Shown here piece after piece: positions 10,268 to 18,623 of a DNA stretch of 45,408 nt (position 1 is the first letter of the stretch; each line of letters begins with the position of its first letter). This stretch comes from Ascoidea tarda (nom. inval.) (Eukaryota > Ascomycota > Saccharomycetes > Ascoideales > Ascoideaceae), in assembly GCA_030560485.1 (NCBI GenBank), contig JAKTTS010000059.1:1-45408 (forward strand), given 5' to 3'. The translations under genes were made by a program, and so were the position numbers. The notes below the pieces were generated by a model, which saw nothing but the letters and a program-made list of their open reading frames with translations, ran no database searches and was not told the origin of the DNA.

Positions 10268-11686
10268 AATAATAATAATAATAATAATAACAATTCAAAC
10301 AAAGTTCAACAACAGCCTTCTCAGCCTTCTCAGCCTTCTCAACCTTTGTTGTTACCTGCTCCTTCTAAAAGATCCTCCAAACAACTGCAAAGATCTATTT
10401 CATCAAATTTAATCACTCAGTCTTCAGGTTCTCCTTCAAGCTCCCCTGCTAATTCTTCATCCACTCTAAATTCCACACCAACTGGGAGAATATCAAAAAA
10501 AAATTCCCCTGTTATCAAGCCCGGTACAAGACAATCTCCCAGAATTATTCCCTATCATAGAAGAAAATCTTCATTTACTGCATCTACTTTACAGCTTTTA
10601 CCTGAATCCCAATATCAAGAAAATACAATGCTACCACCACCTCCAAACTCTTATGTTAAAAACATTTCAAATTCTCAAATTCATTATTCAAATTCATCAC
10701 CAAACATGTCTCAAAATTTAAACATTACTCCTGCTACAATAATGAATTTTAAAGATAAAAAAACTTTACAATCGAAAGACCTTTCCAGAAATTCAAGCAC
10801 TTCAACCTCTCATTTAATGAACCAAAAGACTCAGCAAATTATTAAACCAATTCAGTCTCAACAAAATCCAGTTCAAATATTACCATCTAATATTAACTAT
10901 ATACATCGTTCTTCCATTACTCAAAACTCTCCCATAATTTTGCCCCATTCTTCTTCAAGTACTTCTTTATCAAATCATTACAATTCTGAACTAAACTCTG
11001 ATATAGACAATAATTTTAATAACCCAAAGACAATTACGACAAAAAATTCAACAAAAGTCAACATTAATTATTTAGAAACTGGTAATACCAAAAGAAATTC
11101 ACATAAACTTGCTGAACAAGGAAGAAGAAATAGAATGAACAATGCGATTATTGAATTAGGTGGATTGATTCCCAAAGAATTGAGGGATTCTGTTCCAATT
11201 CCAAGTAAAGCAACCACTGTTGAACTAGCATATCAATATATTCAAAATCTCTTGAGAGAAATAGAAGAGTTAAAGATGCAATCAAAACAAGACGAAAAAT
11301 GCGATCAATTGGAAACAATGTCAAACCCTAAGATTAGTAGAACGGACGATGTTGATATAAATGACAAATTTAGTAACCAAGATGGTACAGCAGATGAAAA
11401 TAATAAATATAAAGATAATGAAGAAAATAAAGATACAAAAACCCAAAGTTCTGAAAACAAAGACAACTTTTTAGGAAATTTAGATAGTGATTCTGACGGT
11501 GAAAATATCGAAGCAGATTTGAACAACAAAGTAGACTCTGTATTCAAATCTGAAAATAAAAATGATAATAACATTGATGTTGAGCTTGAAGACCCAAAAA
11601 ATTCTTTGTCTTTTGATACAAACGAAAGTGAAAACATTCAAAAAACTGCAGACTGCAAAGAAGCAAGTCCATTTACTCAGGAATAA
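8864..11686 (+). CDS. PHO4: Pho4-like bHLH transcription factor, very large and Asn-rich
   Basis: A bHLH factor for phosphate-starvation genes (nuclear when phosphate is low, in the S. cerevisiae model). The bHLH begins near residue 746, with the basic contacts H747, E751 and R755. The helix-2 signature SKATTVELAYQYIQ is shared with Pho4. The protein is 940 aa, about three times Sc Pho4; almost everything before the bHLH is Asn/Ser/Gln-rich and disordered, with a run of about 25 Asn. Residues 84-110 (acidic/hydrophobic, DLDLDLDIYL) resemble an activation domain. Five Ser-Pro-x-Ile/Leu motifs (S276, S368, S548, S558, S689) fit Pho85 kinase sites. The C-terminal 130 residues are acidic. The ORF begins at a TTG (8726); the first ATG, 8864, is used. 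Identity as a Pho4-type bHLH is firm; one-to-one orthology is inferred. Confidence 0.88.
9785..9834 (+). repeat. 12-bp tandem repeat (about 4 copies) encoding Asn-Thr dipeptides
   Basis: The 12-bp unit AACACTAATACC repeats in phase and encodes Asn-Thr-Asn-Thr within the disordered part of the PHO4-like protein. Confidence 0.8.
10220..10292 (+). repeat. AAT/AAC tract encoding about 25 Asn
   Basis: Triplets AAT and AAC alternate in blocks (AAT, then about 11 AAC, then AAT), giving a poly-Asn run in the PHO4-like protein. It is followed by three Gln-Pro-Ser repeats. Confidence 0.85.
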
Positions 11687-12342
11687 CTAATAAATCACAG
11701 AAGAATACTGCTTTATTTTTTTATACTTTTTTTTATTATGTAATTTATTTGTTTTAATTGGTTTTTGGTTTTTGATATAATGTTAATGGTGTTGATTAAT
11801 GGCAAAGTTTTTAAGGCATTATAATAGTATAAATAAAATATAGATAGTAGAGTGTAATTTTTATTTAAATTTGTTCTATAAATGTAATATATCACTATAT
11901 AATTAGATTTGGGGGTAAATTCGAAAAAAAAATGATTAGAAAAGAAAAGCGATTTAGTAAAATTAAGTGAGTAGATAGTTATTTGAAAAAAAAATAGAAA
12001 AAATAGAGAAAACTAAAAAAAAAATAAAACCAAATAATTTTTCTTAGTATAATAATTAGCAAAACTCCACCAAAATTAAAAAAAAGGAAGCAATCAAAAA
12101 AATTCATAGAAAAAAAATAAATTATACAAAGAAAAGTCAAAGAAAAGTCAAAGAGTAATTAAGTATAAGAAAAAAACAAAAATAATTAAAAAATAATTAA
12201 AAAATAATTAAAAAACATTGGAAAAATATTTTTTTAATGACGAAAACTAAAAGAAAAAGATCTAAGTTTGACAGGAAAACAAATGATTACATCTAAGTAA
12301 AAATAAAAATAAAAAAAAAAGAAATCTTTTTGTTGTTAAAGA
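11687..12342. other. AT-rich gap between two convergent genes
   Basis: 656 bp between the stop codons of the PHO4-like gene and the CSC1-family gene. It is strongly A-rich on the plus strand, with short tandem copies such as three AATAATTAAAA-like units near 12177-12215 and two AGAAAAGTCAA units near 12131-12155. No credible ORF or RNA gene is seen; both 3' ends must lie here. Confidence 0.75.
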
Positions 12343-15171
12343 TTAATTTTTCAAGTTATACTCATATTCTTCAGTGGGATGATATTCTGGAGGTTTTCCT
12401 GTCCAAACTACATTTCCCTTTTCATCAAAATGAGCACCTTCATCAGTTATTGGAACGATTCCTTCAAAGTTTTTAATTTCATGTTTAGACAAACCCATTG
12501 GATCAGCAGGAATCCATAAATATGGAGGTTTTGCAGCCACAGCAGGATAATCATATGCATGTTCATTATTAATCAATTGGTTATCATGATCAACACTTTT
12601 ATAGATGGAAGGAATTGACTGTTTACAGAATTTGTAGGAGCAATAGATGTGAGGTTGAAAAAATCTAACAAATGGATTAGCGTAGGGAATTTCCTCATCA
12701 TCACCATCAGCTAATAGAGGGACTCTTGCAGTATCATCTATTTCGTGTGATTTTATAACGGAGAGATCTGAAAGTTGAGAAATTCTAGTTCTTGATGGAG
12801 TTAATGGAGAGGAAGTATTGAAATCCAGACCCTTTTGGTTGAGTTCGATTGTTTCATAAACGTCAGTATTATCTGATGTATTGGAATAGTTATGACTTGT
12901 TCTAAAAGGATTAATTACACCAGGTGGTAAATCACCGACAATAGAGGAGTTATTGTTTGCATCTGAAATTTCTTTATCAAAAGCTGTGCCTTCAACTTTT
13001 TCAATGGTGGGTTTTTCTTGTCGGTGAAAATGATTTGGTGGTTTTGGATGAAATGAAAAGGATGGAGTGTCGGAAACACCATCCAAGGGTTTCATTGTAT
13101 CAATGGGGACAACAGTATGTAAACGGTCAAAGGCTCTGTTAAAAATGGTATGAACAAAAGCAGTGATACCGATACAAATGGCTTGAAGAATGATTGGGCC
13201 CCAGGCACCACCAACAGCAAATAAACCCAAGAGACAAACTTGACCTAAATAGACACCAACCAAAGTTTGGTATAAAGCTCTTGGATAGTGCATGCCTCTC
13301 GAGTCAGGTCCTTCACCTTGAACATAACATAAACTATGCAAGTAGGCGATGTATAACAAGCCGAAACCAAAAAAGCCAAATAATAGGATGATTGGAGAAA
13401 TGATGGAATATGCCATAATAATGACAGCTAAATTTGTATAAATTGGAAAAGTTGTGCCCCATTCTACTATTTCAAGAGTATTGAATCTGGCCCATTTATC
13501 TCTAACGCTGCTATCGAATAGAAAACTAAAGGCATAAAAGAATAAAAGACTTTTATAATTTAGTAATAAAGCACCAGAAATAGTAAAGCCTTGCAAAACC
13601 ACATAACTGATGTAAAAATTTGAGGATTTTGGTAAATTTTCTGCCAATAAACTCATTGAACTTGTGGGGTTGTCAACAATTTTAGTTACAACGGCAGTTG
13701 CAGAGGAAGAAATGGTTGTAACAAGGAAAACTTGAATGACTTGAAAAGCGAAAAAGGACTGCTGAGTATAGTATTCAATGTGTTGAATAGTTGGGGAGCC
13801 AGATATTTTTGCCATGAATCTAATGAAAAAGGGTAGTAATAACATTAAAAGAGCTAACATGATGGTTGGCAATAAAGAAGTAATTAGACCTAATAGGACA
13901 TCTGGTAGATTGTAGATCCATCTTAGCCAGGTTAGTTTGTTTGTTAAAGAGGTTATATTTGATATCATACCAACAAAGGCGACAGGAAAAGCCCATAAAA
14001 CAATGACTGCTACAATGGCAGCGGCGGCAGCGAGAGATCTAACTAATCTTTCATACCAGAACATTCTCATGTTTCTCCAGTAGATATCCTCTGGAGAGAT
14101 TCCAATGTAGCAAGGACATAGGGATAAGGGAGTGTGGTGAGCAACGGATTGATAAGCTAATTGAGCTAAATATTGATTTTCGAATTCAACAAAAACTGAG
14201 TTGATTGGTTTAGCATTTTGGTGGTTCAGTTGTAGATCTAAGATTTCTTGGTTTAGTTTTTTCAACTGAACCTTAGCATAGTTGATTGTGTCGACCGATT
14301 TGCCAAAAATGGGGAATAATTTATGAGTTGGTCTCTTATTTTGAGGAACGTAGGTTACAATTTCGTCTATTGGCTGTAGAACAATGTTTTTTTTATCAGC
14401 TTTGATTTTGCTTTTGACAGCAGACTTTAGCAAGTTATTCAAGGCAGATTCCAAAGTGCGTGCTAAGGAATCTCTTTCTTCGACTTTATCACCTAGTTGG
14501 TGGTCAGCTCTTGTTATCCAGACCTTTCTAGTGCCAGTGAATAGTTTTTTGAATTCGTCCTCATTGAGATATTGTTTGGGAACTGATTGGAATAAGACGA
14601 CTCTTGATGGTAGTTTTGAAGCGTAGTTTGGAGTTGATAGGATTACGGCTCTTAGATTTGTGTAATAAATTAGTTCTCTGTAGATGACAAATAATAGAAA
14701 GCCATTGAATATCCACGAACAGACAATGTGAGCGTAGTACTTTGATGAGTTGTTATCAGAGTTGATGTTGGAAAAACTTAGTCGATCTAGACCTTCGTTG
14801 CCATTACCGCCAGTGATGTTAATTGGGATTAGGATTGGGTAAGTCAAGAAGATTCCAGCGAGACAAAAAGCAGATATGAAGAACAAGTATCGTAGAAAGA
14901 AGTAGCCATCGATGCCTGCCTGTCTTATTATGAAGTTGTTCTTCTTCTTTAGTAGGATGATTAGCCATTTGTATATGCCAGGAGGCAAAGGCTCTGGTTT
15001 CTTTGATTTATCGACCAAGTCATAGGCAGATTTGGGCTGGTAGATTCTCTTGAACTTGATTCTCAAGAGTAGAAAGGCTAGTGTGAAGGCACCTAGCAAT
15101 ACCCCATTGAAGATGATGGAGGATATGACAGAGGAGGTAGATGTGTTTTTAGTGTCTTCAGTGGTTGACAT
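12343..15171 (-). CDS. TMEM63/CSC1 (DUF221) family membrane channel, Rsn1/Phm7-like
   Basis: A 942-aa multipass protein of the osmosensitive cation-channel family (CSC1/TMEM63/OSCA). Residues about 18-40, 95-117 and 150-170 form the first membrane segments. A soluble cytosolic domain with the family's split RRM-like fold spans about 190-370. A hydrophobic block of seven or more helices spans about 380-670. The tail carries the fungal extracellular module near 840-935, with signatures LWIPADPMGLSKHEI and VWTGKPPEY, known from Phm7/Rsn1. The N-terminus (short Thr/Ser-rich segment, then a membrane helix and RIKFKRIYQPKS) also looks like Rsn1/Phm7. The ATG at 15171 is real. S. cerevisiae has four paralogs and I cannot choose one firmly. 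It is convergent with the PHO4-like gene. Confidence 0.9.
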   Translation of the reverse strand: MSTTEDTKNTSTSSVISSIIFNGVLLGAFTLAFLLLRIKFKRIYQPKSAYDLVDKSKKPEPLPPGIYKWLIILLKKKNNFIIRQAGIDGYFFLRYLFFISAFCLAGIFLTYPILIPINITGGNGNEGLDRLSFSNINSDNNSSKYYAHIVCSWIFNGFLLFVIYRELIYYTNLRAVILSTPNYASKLPSRVVLFQSVPKQYLNEDEFKKLFTGTRKVWITRADHQLGDKVEERDSLARTLESALNNLLKSAVKSKIKADKKNIVLQPIDEIVTYVPQNKRPTHKLFPIFGKSVDTINYAKVQLKKLNQEILDLQLNHQNAKPINSVFVEFENQYLAQLAYQSVAHHTPLSLCPCYIGISPEDIYWRNMRMFWYERLVRSLAAAAAIVAVIVLWAFPVAFVGMISNITSLTNKLTWLRWIYNLPDVLLGLITSLLPTIMLALLMLLLPFFIRFMAKISGSPTIQHIEYYTQQSFFAFQVIQVFLVTTISSSATAVVTKIVDNPTSSMSLLAENLPKSSNFYISYVVLQGFTISGALLLNYKSLLFFYAFSFLFDSSVRDKWARFNTLEIVEWGTTFPIYTNLAVIIMAYSIISPIILLFGFFGFGLLYIAYLHSLCYVQGEGPDSRGMHYPRALYQTLVGVYLGQVCLLGLFAVGGAWGPIILQAICIGITAFVHTIFNRAFDRLHTVVPIDTMKPLDGVSDTPSFSFHPKPPNHFHRQEKPTIEKVEGTAFDKEISDANNNSSIVGDLPPGVINPFRTSHNYSNTSDNTDVYETIELNQKGLDFNTSSPLTPSRTRISQLSDLSVIKSHEIDDTARVPLLADGDDEEIPYANPFVRFFQPHIYCSYKFCKQSIPSIYKSVDHDNQLINNEHAYDYPAVAAKPPYLWIPADPMGLSKHEIKNFEGIVPITDEGAHFDEKGNVVWTGKPPEYHPTEEYEYNLKN

Positions 15172-15690
15172 GATTGGTTTGGTGAGTGGTGAACAATATG
15201 ATTTCCTATTTCCGGAAGTGATAAATAATAAAAATTAAACAGTTAACGAATCAAAGAATTGAATTAAAGAATTAAAGAATTCAAGAATAAAGAATTAAAC
15301 AAAAAGCAGTTGCAAATGAAGGATGATCTTTGAAAAGAGATCGAGAACAAGCAGAGAAAAAAAGAATGGATCAGATTTTATGAAACCACAGAGGCCTGGA
15401 TCAAGAGAGATTAAATAACCAGACGAGATGGCTTACTGGCAATGCGAAACAGTAAACACAAAATAGGGAGAAAGAACAGTCCTGGGGAGGACGATATAAT
15501 AGATATCTGGTAGTAGAATGCGAGCTGTAGTTGGTGATTTGCTAAAAGTTACATAAAGCTCAGCTTTGCAGTAGAGATGAAATTTGTTTCAAAGGCAGAT
15601 CTCAAAACTGCAGTGCTGACGATGGAGGTTCGAGGCGAGGCTGGTCTTGGACTGTTGGTTGGTTTGCTCTGCTGAGTTCTTGAGTGCTCT

Positions 15691-15740
15691 GGGTTGTTGT
15701 GGGTTGTTGTGGGTTGTTGCGAGTTGTTGCGAGTTGTTCT
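15691..15740 (+). repeat. 10-bp G/T-rich tandem repeat, five copies
   Basis: Two copies of GGGTTGTTGT are followed by GGGTTGTTGC, GAGTTGTTGC and GAGTTGTTCT. The repeat is non-coding, about 520-570 bp upstream of the CSC1-family start. Confidence 0.9.
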
Positions 15741-15824
15741 GGCCTGCTGTTGTTGGTTCTTTCTCCATCAACTCCCTCTGCACTTACCTCTCACTCTTTC
15801 GTTTCTCTGTTTACCTTTCGATCA

Positions 15825-15957
15825 GCGGCAGGCTCCGCCGCAGTGGTTCTGCAGCACATGTTGGTCATAAAGCTGCACACATGGACATGCATTTCACCCG
15901 CTGTGGTGGCTGGAGACGGCGTCCAGCGCTACGGCTTCGCGCCCGAATAGGAAACGC
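15825..15957. other. GC-rich island with short hairpins, possible unrecognised RNA or structured UTR
   Basis: GC content is clearly above that of neighbouring non-coding DNA. Stems visible by eye: GCGGC (15825-15829) with GCCGC (15837-15841), and GCTGGA (15909-15914) with TCCAGC (15922-15927) around a 7-base loop. I do not recognise a known snoRNA, snRNA, RNase P or SRP signature on either strand. It starts about 85 bp beyond the TYW1 stop, so it could also be TYW1 3' UTR. Confidence 0.3.
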
Positions 15958-16041
15958 TTTGTATTGTGCTGCTTTAGTTTTGCTTGCTGGGTGCTGAGTT
16001 TGCTGATGATGCTTCTGTTGGTGATTCTGCGATTGCTGTTT

Positions 16042-18477
16042 TCACTGGCGTGCCATTGCAAGGTTGATGTCGATCTCGTTGGCCTCCTGTCTAGCTGCCT
16101 CTGCTGCCTCTGCTGCCGCTGCCTCTCGGATTGCCCGGTTTTTCGCCTTTTCTTCGCTTCGGCTGAACTTCACATCGTCTGGATTGAACCCAGCTTCTTT
16201 CGAGCCCCAGTATGCCCACTGGGGTGTTTCTGATATATACTCCATTTCATCAAAATCCTGTCCCTTTTCTCGCAACAACTCGAAAAACCTCTTGTAGTCG
16301 ATGTGTGTAAACCATCTCCCATCGATGCAGTATCTCTTTTGTGCAACCAATATACAGCACGAGTGGGCATGCTCTGCTGCGATGTCATAGTCCAATCCTT
16401 TTGCTTTCAATCCCTCATTAATGGCAATCACAAACCTCCTGCACTCTTCATAAAACGGAATATTTTGCATCGTCAATGGATTCCCATTCCCATTCGAGCT
16501 TCCACAAAACGTAGCTCCTTTGATTTCAATTAACGATGGCTGTCCTCTTTCAATCAAATCAACATACCCATCCACTTCTCCCATATTGAATCCCTTCACC
16601 AACGTTAACCTGAAAACTGTTCTTTGCCTCTTTTGAACGCTATTGAGAATATCAAGACAGTTTATTAACCTCTCCCAAAAATCTTTAAACAATGGTCGAT
16701 CCACTTTTTTTAAACTGCTCTTGGTTGACGCATCAATACTGACATACAATTGCGTCACTTTTTTCAAATTCCTCAACTGTTCAGGATGCTGTGCGTTGCA
16801 GACCAAAAACGACGAAATCTCTTTCTCGTGCAACATTCCCACAAATTCATTGATATGTGGGTAAAAAATTGGTTCTCCAACTAATGAGAGCGCACAGTGT
16901 CTAACTCGAAATGCTTCTTGGAACCTTTCTGGTTTCACACCTGGAACTCCTCGCATCTGCTTGATTTTCTTATAATGCCCCTCCAATGCTCCCTTTAGAA
17001 TCATCTCTGGCCCATCAACTTGCCATCTCCATGAAGTCCCCACTGGATTTGTCCCATGTCTCCAGCAAAATACGCACTTGTTTGAACACGATAATGATGG
17101 TGTAGTCTCCATACAAAGATGTGACTTGATCCCATAAAAAGCAAACTTGTAACACGACCCTCTCCCACGTAAGGCTGACTTGGTCCATCGACATATCTTA
17201 ACCCCAGAATGCGTGCCAACAATTGTATACCCTTGTTTGGTTAACGCTTTATACGTTGGCGAATCCTTTGATATCATTTCTTTAACTTCTGGCACAATTA
17301 TATCCCTTGAACCTGAATTTGAATTGAAACTAAGATTATTTTGTACATCGGCTGATGAGGCATTATATTTACCCATGTCTTCAACATCAATCAACGATTG
17401 ATCCGTATTAGAACTATTGCTCTCATTATCACTAAATTCATTATTATAATCATATTCATCATCATCATCACCATCGCCATTATCGTTATCATTATCATTT
17501 TCATAACCTGAATTACTATTATTGTTGTTATTACTCAAACTAATCTTACCGCCTGCACTTTCACTCTCATTGCTATAACTCAATGGCTCCTCGGACAATA
17601 AATTTTCCACCAAAAAATCAATCCATTCTTTGATTTTCTTATCCGTATCATACTTGATACAAAACTTGCTCAATGGGAAGATTCGGTTTCCACCCAATTT
17701 GCTCAAAATTTGGTCAACTTGAATGGCTTGATAACAAAACTTATTACCACCATAATGTTCCTTATCCCCAATTCCAATAACACTATACCCAATGATTTTT
17801 TTTCTCAACGGATACTTGTCAATCCTGAAATCATTCGCATTGTCGTTAATGGTTTGAATGAAATAATCAATAGGCGAATCCGTCTCATATGATGGCAACA
17901 CCAATATATATATCAAATTCTTCAGTTTTTCCGGAACAGTAAGAAAATAATTGTCATAGTCATCAATATCAATATCAAGATTCAACAAAGTAGCCTTGTT
18001 TTTCAATGTTTTCGAATCATTAAGCTTATCGTAAAGATATTTCGCATTGCGTTGTGACGATCCGATCAATGACGAATAAAAAATAACAATTTTGGATTTC
18101 AAATAATCAATTGGCTGGTTGCTCTTCTCGCTCGATTTGACTGGAGGCCTGGCTTTAATCACCTTTGCAACTCGTTTTTTTTTGGTCTTTGGCTTTATCT
18201 GAACAGCTTGGGCACCGCTATTAGTTACAAGCGTAGTGGGTTTTTCAATCACATTTTTCTTCAGCCCAATTTCCGAAACTGGTTTCTCCACAGCAATTGG
18301 TGCTGGTTTTCCTACCTGGCTGTCGTCGAGATGAGCAGTCTTCAAGTTCGCCCTTCCCACACAAAAATACAAGACAACAGCCAACAAGCCAACAGTGAGT
18401 CTGCCACCTGTGCAGCAGTACAACACAGACCCACCACCAACAACCAAATCGAAAAGTAAAGTAAAACGTTCCATCAT
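16042..18477 (-). CDS. TYW1: tRNA-4-demethylwyosine synthase (wybutosine pathway)
   Basis: Forms the tricyclic 4-demethylwyosine from m1G37 of tRNA-Phe with pyruvate, using a radical-SAM [4Fe-4S] cluster and flavin; it acts at the ER face in yeast. Length is 811 aa (yeast 810). An N-terminal membrane helix lies at about 17-40, as in the yeast protein. A flavodoxin-like domain fills about 128-295 (VIFYSSLIGSSQRNA). An acidic Asn/Asp linker follows. The radical-SAM domain runs from about 400, with cluster ligands C464, C468 and C471 (CSNKCVFC) and the adjacent WRHGTNPVG. The C-terminus is an Ala/Glu-rich helix. The ATG at 18477 is followed directly by a second ATG. It is divergent from HIR1 across a 146-bp promoter containing a CACGTG. 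Confidence 0.97.
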   Translation of the reverse strand: MMERFTLLFDLVVGGGSVLYCCTGGRLTVGLLAVVLYFCVGRANLKTAHLDDSQVGKPAPIAVEKPVSEIGLKKNVIEKPTTLVTNSGAQAVQIKPKTKKKRVAKVIKARPPVKSSEKSNQPIDYLKSKIVIFYSSLIGSSQRNAKYLYDKLNDSKTLKNKATLLNLDIDIDDYDNYFLTVPEKLKNLIYILVLPSYETDSPIDYFIQTINDNANDFRIDKYPLRKKIIGYSVIGIGDKEHYGGNKFCYQAIQVDQILSKLGGNRIFPLSKFCIKYDTDKKIKEWIDFLVENLLSEEPLSYSNESESAGGKISLSNNNNNSNSGYENDNDNDNGDGDDDDEYDYNNEFSDNESNSSNTDQSLIDVEDMGKYNASSADVQNNLSFNSNSGSRDIIVPEVKEMISKDSPTYKALTKQGYTIVGTHSGVKICRWTKSALRGRGSCYKFAFYGIKSHLCMETTPSLSCSNKCVFCWRHGTNPVGTSWRWQVDGPEMILKGALEGHYKKIKQMRGVPGVKPERFQEAFRVRHCALSLVGEPIFYPHINEFVGMLHEKEISSFLVCNAQHPEQLRNLKKVTQLYVSIDASTKSSLKKVDRPLFKDFWERLINCLDILNSVQKRQRTVFRLTLVKGFNMGEVDGYVDLIERGQPSLIEIKGATFCGSSNGNGNPLTMQNIPFYEECRRFVIAINEGLKAKGLDYDIAAEHAHSCCILVAQKRYCIDGRWFTHIDYKRFFELLREKGQDFDEMEYISETPQWAYWGSKEAGFNPDDVKFSRSEEKAKNRAIREAAAAEAAEAARQEANEIDINLAMARQ

Positions 18478-18545
18478 TTCCTAAATATATCTGGGTAAAA
18501 CAAACAGAAGATAACGAGAATTTTTTTTCTCTTGCTTTGACACTT

Positions 18546-18551
18546 CACGTG
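18546..18551. promoter_or_regulatory. E-box CACGTG in the TYW1/HIR1 divergent promoter
   Basis: CACGTG in the context TTCACGTGCT, the same decamer as in the VPS34/PHO4-like promoter (8626-8635). It lies 69 bp from the TYW1 ATG and 73 bp from the HIR1 ATG. A Cbf1 or Pho4-type factor could bind. Confidence 0.35.
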
Positions 18552-18623
18552 CTTTGTTCGAAGGCCAAATCAGCTCCATTTTGAATGTCAGACTCAAAAC
18601 TCGTCCCCAACATCGCCACTAGA

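Larger units (their letters stand above)
15172..16041. other. 870-bp gap upstream of the CSC1-family gene, downstream of TYW1
   Basis: The longest non-coding stretch here. Next to the CSC1-family ATG it is A-rich with GAATTAAAG-type runs. Further out are a 10-bp G-rich tandem repeat (15691-15740) and an unusually GC-rich, hairpin-forming stretch (15825-15957). Plus-strand ORFs of 116 and 88 codons in this part are Cys/Leu/Val-rich and match nothing I know. An undescribed RNA gene is possible but unproven. Confidence 0.6.

Noticed and set aside
15589-15783. Gln-rich minus-strand ORF of 64 codons
   Set aside because: Begins with GTG and its Gln/Asn content comes from the G/T-rich repeat read in reverse; no family match.
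15647-15997. 116-codon plus-strand ORF between TYW1 and the CSC1-family gene
   Set aside because: Cys/Leu/Val-rich translation driven by G/T-rich repeat DNA, no recognisable domain, and an overlapping ORF in another frame.
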